From: Chlorobium sp.
Lineage (GTDB): Bacteria > Bacteroidota > Chlorobiia > Chlorobiales > Chlorobiaceae
DNA: 64,000 bases
Direction of reading: 5' to 3'
Assembly (NCBI GenBank): GCA_028277485.1
Contig: JANQGE010000070.1
Coordinates: forward strand, 48,300 to 112,299
Positions 58,474 to 64,000 of this stretch are shown here, in pieces. The notes below the pieces were generated by a model. That model was given only the letters and a program-made list of their open reading frames with translations. It ran no database searches and was not told where the DNA came from. The position numbers were made by a program, and so were the translations under genes. Each line of letters begins with the position of its first letter. Within the stretch, counting starts at the first letter, position 1.

Positions 58474-59463
58474 ATGGATTACAAAACGGCGGGTGTTGAT
58501 ATCAATGCGGGAGAGGATTTTGTACGATTGATCAAACCGCAGGTTCGCCAGACATTTACCAGCGGGGTCATGACCGATATCGGAGCTTTTGGCGGATTCT
58601 TTCAGCCGGATTTCTCTTCATATTCCAGTCCTGTCCTGGTTAGCAGCATTGACGGAGTCGGAACGAAACTGAAGGTCGCGGCCGAGATGGGCCGTTACGA
58701 CACCATAGGAGCCTGCCTGGTAAACCATTGTGTGAACGACATTCTGGCATGCGGTGCAAAACCGTTGTTCTTCCTGGACTATTATGCCTGCGGGAAACTT
58801 GTGCCTGCAATGGCCGCGGCGGTCGTCAAGGGTATGGTCGAGGCATGCAAGGAGAACTCATGTGCTCTCATCGGCGGGGAGACCGCAGAAATGCCGGGCG
58901 TTTACGCAAGGGATGATTTCGATCTTGCCGGGACGATTGTGGGTGTCGTTGACCGCGAACGCGTCATTAACGGTGCTTCCATAGTTGAAGGTGATGTGAT
59001 GATAGGTCTTCCCTCAACAGGTCTGCATACGAACGGGTACTCACTTGCACGAAAGGTTTTCGAGGGCAAGCTCCGGAATACCTACGAGGGTCTGGAAGGT
59101 ACGGTTGGCGATGAGCTTCTGAAAGTTCACCGTTCCTACTTCCCGGTCATTGAACCCCTGCTGACATCGGAAGATATCCATGGTATGGCGCATATTACCG
59201 GGGGCGGCCTGACCGGTAACACCATGCGGATAGTGCCGGAAGGCCTCAAGCTTGCTGTTGAGTGGGATGCCTGGCCGGAACCGGTAATTTTCGATATCAT
59301 TCGTAAAGAAGGCGGAGTTCCCGAAGAGGATATGCGCAGAACCTTCAACCTTGGTGTGGGGTTGGTAATGGTTGTTGCCAAAACGGTGGTGGACCGCATT
59401 CTGGCGGGTTTGAAATCGAACCATGAAAATGCTTATATTGTGGGTCAGGTTGTTTCTTCGTGA
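58474..59463 (+). CDS. purM: Phosphoribosylformylglycinamidine cyclo-ligase
   Basis: PurM makes aminoimidazole ribotide in purine synthesis. The product begins MDYKTAGVDINAGEDFV, has VGTKLKVA, GAKPLFFLDYYACGKL, LIGGETAEMPGVY and HITGGGLTGN, the AIRS/PurM ATP-binding motifs. The length is 329 residues from the ATG at 58474; a TTG at 58450 would add eight residues. It stands apart from other pur genes except purA at the far left of the window. Confidence 0.95.
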   Translation: MDYKTAGVDINAGEDFVRLIKPQVRQTFTSGVMTDIGAFGGFFQPDFSSYSSPVLVSSIDGVGTKLKVAAEMGRYDTIGACLVNHCVNDILACGAKPLFFLDYYACGKLVPAMAAAVVKGMVEACKENSCALIGGETAEMPGVYARDDFDLAGTIVGVVDRERVINGASIVEGDVMIGLPSTGLHTNGYSLARKVFEGKLRNTYEGLEGTVGDELLKVHRSYFPVIEPLLTSEDIHGMAHITGGGLTGNTMRIVPEGLKLAVEWDAWPEPVIFDIIRKEGGVPEEDMRRTFNLGVGLVMVVAKTVVDRILAGLKSNHENAYIVGQVVSS

Positions 59464-59630
59464 CAATCCTGTATTTTTGAACCTTAAATTGGGTGATTTT
59501 TCTGTTTTACTCGTGTAACTCCAGGGGAACAGGGTTTGGTCAGCGCACATGGCTGACAAAGCACATTTCCTTAACACCTGTCCTGCGTCATCTGAAGCGC
59601 TCAGCGTAGGTTGAATTAACCCGAACTGTT

Positions 59631-60338
59631 ATGCTTACTTTGATTGTTATTCTCGCACTAAGTTACCTCATCGGCTCGATACCTACCAGTATCATTGCGG
59701 GCAAGCTGCTCAGAGATATCGACATTCGTGATTACGGCAGCGGAAATGCAGGGGGCACTAATGCTTTCCGTGTACTGGGCTGGAAAATAGGCCTGATGGT
59801 AACCATTCTCGATATCGCAAAAGGAGCTGTTGCGGCCATATCCGTTGTGGTATTCTTCGAAGCCCATCCCCTCGGACCCATGCCGGACATCAATCCCATA
59901 GCATTGCGTTTGATCGCGGGTTTAAGCGCGGTTTTCGGTCATGTCTTCACTGTGTTTGCAGGTTTCAGGGGCGGCAAGGGTGTGAGCACTGCTGCGGGAA
60001 TGATGTTCGGCATAGCACCGATTACAACGCTCATTGTGCTGTGTGTCTTCCTGCTTGCCATACTTGTTTCGAGATATGTCTCCGTTGCTTCCATGCTGGC
60101 TGCGGTAGCTTTCCCGCTGATTATCGCTGTAAGAAAATACCTGTTTGATCTTGGAGGGGGCCTCGATTACTATATCAAAATGTTCAATACCCGGGTGTTT
60201 ATTCACGACAGTCTCGATTATCACCTTCTGATTTTCGGGCTTATCGTCGCGCTTGCGATCATTTACACGCATCGACCAAACATCAGGCGTCTTCTTTCGG
60301 GAAATGAAAACAGGGTGAAATTCCACGGGAATCCCTGA
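59631..60338 (+). CDS. plsY: Acyl-phosphate:glycerol-3-phosphate acyltransferase
   Basis: PlsY makes lysophosphatidic acid. The 235-residue membrane protein has about six hydrophobic segments and the family motifs SGNAGGTNAFRVLG (loop 1) and GHVFTVFAGFRGGKGVST (loop 2), plus a hydrophilic C-terminal tail. The length is slightly above the usual 200-215 owing to an extra loop near residue 175 (GGGLDYYIKMFNTRV). It lies 21 bp upstream of gpsA, which supplies its substrate. Confidence 0.95.
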   Translation: MLTLIVILALSYLIGSIPTSIIAGKLLRDIDIRDYGSGNAGGTNAFRVLGWKIGLMVTILDIAKGAVAAISVVVFFEAHPLGPMPDINPIALRLIAGLSAVFGHVFTVFAGFRGGKGVSTAAGMMFGIAPITTLIVLCVFLLAILVSRYVSVASMLAAVAFPLIIAVRKYLFDLGGGLDYYIKMFNTRVFIHDSLDYHLLIFGLIVALAIIYTHRPNIRRLLSGNENRVKFHGNP

Positions 60339-60359
60339 TACCGATGCACCGGGACGAAG

Positions 60360-61367
60360 ATGATGAAAACAACAGTCTTGGGTGCGGGAAGCTGGGGCAC
60401 GACACTGGCCGTGCTGCTGGCGGAGAAGGGATGCGCAGTAAACCTCTGGGCACACCGTCCGGAAGTTGCCCGCGAACTTGAACTGACCCGTGAAAATGCC
60501 TGTTATCTTCCCGGTGTTTCCCTGCCGGACAACCTCCGTACAACAGCTGATATCTTAGAGGCCGTGGGAGGTGCCGGAATGATCGTGACTGCAGTGCCTT
60601 CGCAGGCGCTGCGTGAAACGCTTGCACTCCTCCGGGAAGTCCCCCTCAAGGATACAATCATCGTCAATGTTGCCAAAGGCATGGAGCTCGAGACAAGCAA
60701 ACGCCTGTCAGAGGTGATATCGGAGATGCTGCCGAGCGTTTCCCCTGAAAGGGTGGCGATCCTCTACGGACCGAGTCACGCCGAGGAGGTGTCGGAAAAA
60801 CAACCGACGACCGTAGTTGCTGCCTCGTCTTGCCTGGAAACCTCAAAAAAAGTTCAGGAAGTTTTTCATACCAACATGTTCCGGGTCTATGCCAATACCG
60901 ATATTGTCGGTGTGGAGATTGCCGGTTCGGTAAAGAACATTATTGCGATTGCCGCAGGCATATCCGACGGTATCGGTTTTGGCGACAATGCAAAAGCCGC
61001 GATCATCACCAGGGGACTTGCCGAGATGTCACGCCTTGCCGTCAGCCTTGGGGGGGATCCTATGACCGTTTCGGGCCTGTCAGGTATCGGAGATCTTGTG
61101 GTGACCTGCCTGAGCCGCCACAGCCGGAACCGCCATGTGGGAGAGCAGATCGGCAGGGGCAAGCGTCTTGACGAAGTTGTCAGCCATATGAAGATGGTTG
61201 CCGAAGGTGTCCCGACAACAAAAGCCGTGGCTGCCCTGAGCAAAAAGCTGGGAGTGGATATGCCGATCACCTGTGCGGTATATGAGATGCTGTTCGAGAA
61301 CAAGCCTGCCGAACAGGCCATTCTCGACCTGATGACACGGGAACCGAAGCAGGAACTGGAAAAATAA
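60360..61367 (+). CDS. gpsA: Glycerol-3-phosphate dehydrogenase (NAD(P)+)
   Basis: It reduces dihydroxyacetone phosphate to glycerol-3-phosphate for lipid synthesis. The 335-residue protein has the Rossmann loop GAGSWGTTLA near the N-terminus, GPSHAEEV, the catalytic Lys in AGSVKNIIAIAAG, and SGIGDLVVTCLSRHSRNR. The length is normal. Start codons ATGATG at 60360 are preceded by GGGACGAAG. With plsY it forms a lipid-precursor pair. The prophage edge lies just downstream. Confidence 0.96.
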   Translation: MMKTTVLGAGSWGTTLAVLLAEKGCAVNLWAHRPEVARELELTRENACYLPGVSLPDNLRTTADILEAVGGAGMIVTAVPSQALRETLALLREVPLKDTIIVNVAKGMELETSKRLSEVISEMLPSVSPERVAILYGPSHAEEVSEKQPTTVVAASSCLETSKKVQEVFHTNMFRVYANTDIVGVEIAGSVKNIIAIAAGISDGIGFGDNAKAAIITRGLAEMSRLAVSLGGDPMTVSGLSGIGDLVVTCLSRHSRNRHVGEQIGRGKRLDEVVSHMKMVAEGVPTTKAVAALSKKLGVDMPITCAVYEMLFENKPAEQAILDLMTREPKQELEK

Positions 61368-61713
61368 GTGACCCGTCGCCAACTGATCACGGCGGGGCGC
61401 TGGCGCGCAGTGACGAGTGACGAGAAGTAATCAGTCGGCAGTCTTCAGTTGGCAGCAGGCAAGGGGACAAGGCAAAGCTTTGCTTATGCCCAGCAATCAT
61501 CACTATGACCCTATCGAGATCACCGAACACACAAAGCTCGACATTCAGGGCGTGGTGACCTGGGTAATTCGGCGAAGACAGGGAAGAACCACTGGCTTCA
61601 GCGGATAGAATTTTGGCTCCGCGAGTAGGAGTCGGAAATTCAATTATAACAAAGCCAAAACAAACTAAGCAGAAATATTATACCCAAATATACACCTATT
61701 TGCTCTCAAATTC
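61368..61713. other. Junction between host genes and prophage
   Basis: This stretch contains low-complexity text-like sequence at 61400-61460 (gtgacgagtgacgagaag; cagtcttcagttggcagcag), the umuD remnant listed separately and then AT-rich sequence from about 61630. No attachment-site pair can be identified because only one prophage end is in the window. Confidence 0.45.
61468..61608 (+). pseudogene. umuD 3' remnant
   Basis: The frame encodes LLMPSNHHYDPIEITEHTK and then LDIQGVVTWVIRRR, which reads as the C-terminal beta strands of the UmuD/LexA S24 peptidase fold. The catalytic Ser and Lys parts and the start are absent; upstream sequence is unrelated low-complexity DNA. It is a truncated copy about 45 residues long. 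Its position at the prophage edge suggests that it was cut by integration or deletion. No umuC follows. Confidence 0.65.
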
Positions 61714-62172
61714 CTATTCCGAGATCTTACTACTGTATCTTTTCTCCTGCCATGCGATCAAAGGTTGGATCAACCAGCGCAATCCGAATACAAAAGATAA
61801 TATACCCCAAAGTATAATCTGATACCAAACAGGAAAGTCTTCCAAAGACCTTACGGCCTCCTTGACCGCAGGCACTTTCTCCGGCCAAAACATTGCACAT
61901 ATAAACAGGGCCGCTACCGGGGAATACATGAGGATCATCAGCGCTTCGTCTTTCCATGATTTTGCGCTGTTCTCAAGAGCTATCCTGTCCCAGTCCTTCC
62001 GCTCTATTTGTCCGTTCCTTGCCGCCTCTCGTCGCGTCTCTGCGTTGATTTTCTGTATTTCCTTATCGAGTATGACGGCCTCTTTTTTCCGTTCCTGGGC
62101 AATCTTAAACGGCTCTGCAATTGGAGAGATGATAGAGCCCAGCCCGGTTTTAATTGCTGACCAAACGCTCAT
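61714..62172 (-). CDS. Phage membrane protein, probable 3TM-type holin
   Basis: The 152-residue product has an N-terminal amphipathic part, a charged helix (residues 26-60) and two clear hydrophobic segments (EALMILMYSPVAALFICAMF near residue 76 and WYQIILWGILSFVFGLRWLI near 116). This resembles the holin-like proteins of Mu-type phages and gene transfer agents. It overlaps the upstream endolysin gene by four bases (61714-62172 against 62169), as in a lysis cassette. No biochemical evidence is possible from sequence. Confidence 0.55.
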   Translation of the reverse strand: MSVWSAIKTGLGSIISPIAEPFKIAQERKKEAVILDKEIQKINAETRREAARNGQIERKDWDRIALENSAKSWKDEALMILMYSPVAALFICAMFWPEKVPAVKEAVRSLEDFPVWYQIILWGILSFVFGLRWLIQPLIAWQEKRYSSKISE

Positions 62173-62735
62173 CGTATTCCGAAGTATTGGTTGATGTTAA
62201 TGTAGTCGTCGAGCATTCTTAAATCACGCTTCAACCACCCGCTTATAAACTTTTTTTGGCTTCTATTTTGGCGAATTCTTTTTAGCCGGTGCCCCACTCT
62301 CATGAGAGTATGCTGGCATACGAACAGCTCGATTTCGAGCCCTGAAAGCCTGTTGATTGCAGACAGGGTAATGGGCCCCAAATCGCCGTCCGGCTCACAA
62401 TCAAGGCAGTATTGAGCGTACATCACGCTTTTCTTGATGCTGCTGTTCATGCCGAAATTGTAAATCGTCTCGGCAATGGCCTGGTGCTCGATCTCGTCAC
62501 CGCGCATATCGTCCCAAAACTTTGTTTTGTAGAACTCCCTGACGAGCTCCTTACATTCTTGTTCTTGCGTCTGTCCCTTCCCCGCATAGACCAGAGGCCA
62601 GCCCTGCCAGTCTGGATGATAGTTATACGCAATCCCCGCAAAGGTGTCGCCTCCGGCATCGCCACTGACGTTGTGTAGCTTAAAACCGCCTTCATCCCCT
62701 ATTGTCTCGATATATGCTCTCATAAAATCAGCCAT
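62169..62735 (-). CDS. Phage endolysin, glycoside hydrolase family 108
   Basis: An N-acetylmuramidase-type endolysin of 188 residues. The N-terminal catalytic domain has the GH108 Glu in DEGGF at residue 15, followed by NVSGDAGGDTFAGIAY and a long helical part; the C-terminal peptidoglycan-binding region (about residues 105-165) has DGDLGPITLSAIN. The ATG at 62735 has GGAGAG upstream and is preferred over an in-frame ATG six codons earlier. It overlaps the genes on both sides. Confidence 0.85.
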   Translation of the reverse strand: MADFMRAYIETIGDEGGFKLHNVSGDAGGDTFAGIAYNYHPDWQGWPLVYAGKGQTQEQECKELVREFYKTKFWDDMRGDEIEHQAIAETIYNFGMNSSIKKSVMYAQYCLDCEPDGDLGPITLSAINRLSGLEIELFVCQHTLMRVGHRLKRIRQNRSQKKFISGWLKRDLRMLDDYININQYFGIR

Positions 62736-63054
62736 CACTGCTCTCCGGTTCAATTTCGATCGTGAATGTCTTGTTTTCGTTCTCTATCTCGACACGGCGC
62801 GCCTCGGCATTTTTCAAGCGCTCATCTGCGGCAAGTGTTCTTTCCCGCTGCCGCAACATCATGCCTGTCCTGATGCTGACATAAATACCCGCTATTGCCG
62901 CTGTAATCGTTATTGCATTTGATATGTACCCCGGCACCAACTCAAGCGCTCCCGCAACCCAGCCTCCTATCGTTGTGCTCACTGCCGCACCGCTGGCTAT
63001 CAGTCCAGTTAAAACATTTTGTGCAAAAATCGGCACTTGATTATGAGGGTTCAT
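62728..63054 (-). CDS. Phage two-TM holin-like protein
   Basis: The 108-residue product has two hydrophobic segments (about residues 14-35 and 45-62) and a charged C-terminal helix (residues 70-100, RQRERTLAADERLKNAEARR), the layout of a class II holin. It begins four bases inside the methyltransferase 3' end and ends within the endolysin gene, so the three are coupled. Confidence 0.55.
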   Translation of the reverse strand: MNPHNQVPIFAQNVLTGLIASGAAVSTTIGGWVAGALELVPGYISNAITITAAIAGIYVSIRTGMMLRQRERTLAADERLKNAEARRVEIENENKTFTIEIEPESSDG

Positions 63055-63788
63055 CTTACGTCATTTATTGTTGCAGACAACCGTTCGATCGACACACGAT
63101 AGTTCACCAAATCTTTTTCGATACAGATGTACTGCCGTCCAGTGTTGTTCGCAGCTATAGCCGTCGTACTGCTTCCACTCGCATTATCCAGCACAACATC
63201 CCCCTCATTTGTATAAGTTTTAATGAGGTACTCAAAAAGCGCAACAGGCTTCTGCGTAGAATGCAGTACCTTTTCACAGGTGTTTGAGAACTCAATGACG
63301 TCCTTAGGGTATCGGATGCCGGGGTTCTTCGTCTCCGTTCTTTTAAGTTCACGGTACACCCCTGGTCTTGATTTTGCTGCCCGTTTTGACACGTAGGGTT
63401 TTCCGGGAGTAAACTGGGGATTGTACTTTGTTCTCCCCCGTGCAAAAACAAGAATGTCTTCGTGAATTCTCAAAGGCATTTTCTTTGCATTGAGAAACCC
63501 GACCGATCTCGTTTTCCGCCACACCCATTTATATCTAAACCACTTTCGATTGCTATTGATTAGCTTTGTTGCGAACGGCTGCGTCGCAGTCAAAACAACG
63601 GCCCCATTAGGTTTCAAAACGCGCTTGTACTCTTTCCACAGCCGATCGAGATCAATCTCAATATCCCACTGACACGCAGTTATTCCGTATGGTAAATCAC
63701 ATAGCACCATGTCGATGCTTTTGTCCGGAACGAACGGTAAAATGTCGAAGCAATCGCCTGGAATAATTTCATTTAATAATGCCTTCAC
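63051..63788 (-). CDS. Phage DNA methyltransferase (beta class, N4/N6)
   Basis: The 245-residue protein has the catalytic tetrapeptide as DLPY (residues 31-34), and later the SAM-binding part (HSTQKPVALFEYLI then LDNASGSSTTAIAA). The motif order, catalytic before SAM-binding, is that of beta-class adenine-N6 or cytosine-N4 methyltransferases. It is an orphan enzyme without a nuclease. The start GTG overlaps the preceding small gene in GTGA. It may protect phage DNA from host restriction. Confidence 0.85.
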   Translation of the reverse strand: MKALLNEIIPGDCFDILPFVPDKSIDMVLCDLPYGITACQWDIEIDLDRLWKEYKRVLKPNGAVVLTATQPFATKLINSNRKWFRYKWVWRKTRSVGFLNAKKMPLRIHEDILVFARGRTKYNPQFTPGKPYVSKRAAKSRPGVYRELKRTETKNPGIRYPKDVIEFSNTCEKVLHSTQKPVALFEYLIKTYTNEGDVVLDNASGSSTTAIAANNTGRQYICIEKDLVNYRVSIERLSATINDVR

Positions 63789-63922
63789 GACAACGTGTAA
63801 TACCTGTCTATTCTTTTAATGACGGCTTGAAAAGGTATCTCGTTTCCATATTTGCTGGTCGTTACTTTATATCCGATTATCAGTATCTTCGGTTCTTTTG
63901 CAAAGTCAGAAAACTTCTTCAC
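63785..63922 (-). CDS. Small phage gene of 45 codons
   Basis: It starts with GTG at 63922 overlapping the upstream gene in GTGA and ends TGA at 63785, again overlapping the methyltransferase GTG by four bases. The product begins MKKFSDFAKEPKILIIGYKV and ends RIDRYYTLS. Tight coupling on both sides supports translation. It matches no family I recognise. Confidence 0.6.
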   Translation of the reverse strand: MKKFSDFAKEPKILIIGYKVTTSKYGNEIPFQAVIKRIDRYYTLS

Positions 63923-64000
63923 GCCAATATATCTTCCGCTATTCTGTAACATTCCAGACGAAATGAATCATACTCCGCCCATTCATTCGAACTTCGATCG
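63919..64000 (-). CDS. 3' end of an unidentified phage gene
   Basis: Only the last 26 codons are in the window (DRSSNEWAEYDSFRLECYRI and then AEDILA). The TGA at 63919 overlaps the start of the next gene in GTGA. The tail has no recognisable motif. The gene runs off the window. Confidence 0.55.
   Translation of the reverse strand, partial: DRSSNEWAEYDSFRLECYRIAEDILA

Overview
The window looks like the chromosome of a green sulfur bacterium (Chlorobi, Chlorobium/Prosthecochloris type; roughly half GC). The basis is the ribosomal super-operon with secY-map-infA in a row and no adk, a half-length ClpB, the run-on C-terminal tail of L17, and protein sequences that read as Chlorobi/Bacteroidota-like throughout. 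No photosynthesis gene is in the window, so the assignment is an inference from gene content and order.

Layout. 340-2580 (minus): engB-purA-MTH1187-family operon. 3031-4479 (plus): cysS. 4530-5648 (minus): manC. 5907-6601 (plus): rsmG behind a 12-codon leader ORF. 6690-26861 (minus): one continuous ribosomal/translation block read right to left: rpsL-rpsG-fusA-tuf, an intrinsic terminator, then the S10, spc and alpha gene sets (rpsJ to rplQ) with secY, map, infA, rpmJ and rpoA, plus a tRNA-Gly(TCC) embedded between rplN and rplX. 27245-34551 (minus): five-gene surface-glycan cluster (two GT4-like and one GT2 glycosyltransferase, a flippase, and a large YfhO-like membrane protein). 34878-38961: ptsH, a GNAT acetyltransferase, obg, xseB and gatB. 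39112-43045: SYLF-domain protein, ClpB N-terminal half, a divergent Rieske-glutamate synthase fusion, and a small unknown. 43155-45371 (minus): two von Willebrand A proteins of the BatA/BatB type. 45552-52379 (plus): a complete biotin regulon, with a BirA operator/promoter followed by birA-bioB-bioF-bioG-bioC-bioD-bioA and a terminator. 52470-61367: secreted jacalin-like lectin, a PG_1098-like methyltransferase, ppx, prmA, an NlpC/P60 lipoprotein, aspartate kinase, purM, plsY and gpsA. 61468-64000: a umuD 3' remnant and then the edge of a prophage (holin-like proteins, GH108 endolysin, DNA methyltransferase, small genes; minus strand).

Several intergenic gaps hold members of a dispersed MITE-like repeat (13-nt terminal inverted repeat GGGCACCTCTATT, about 90-140 bp). 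Two copies sit inside the essential ribosomal operon (rplD/rplW and map/infA), one lies next to manC, and a tandem pair lies next to the glycan cluster; solo ends and variants occur elsewhere. A second, unrelated palindromic element of about 100 bp lies at 36804-36903.

The biotin block is the clearest self-contained system: BirA both charges biotin carboxyl carrier protein and, through its N-terminal HTH and the palindrome overlapping the promoter, should repress its own operon. BioC/BioG make and release the pimeloyl moiety, and BioF, BioA, BioD and BioB complete the ring. I did not find a clear new defence system. The strongest candidates for new biology are the repeat family inside ribosomal operons, the half-length ClpB divergent from the Rieske-glutamate synthase fusion, and the leader-coupled start of rsmG.
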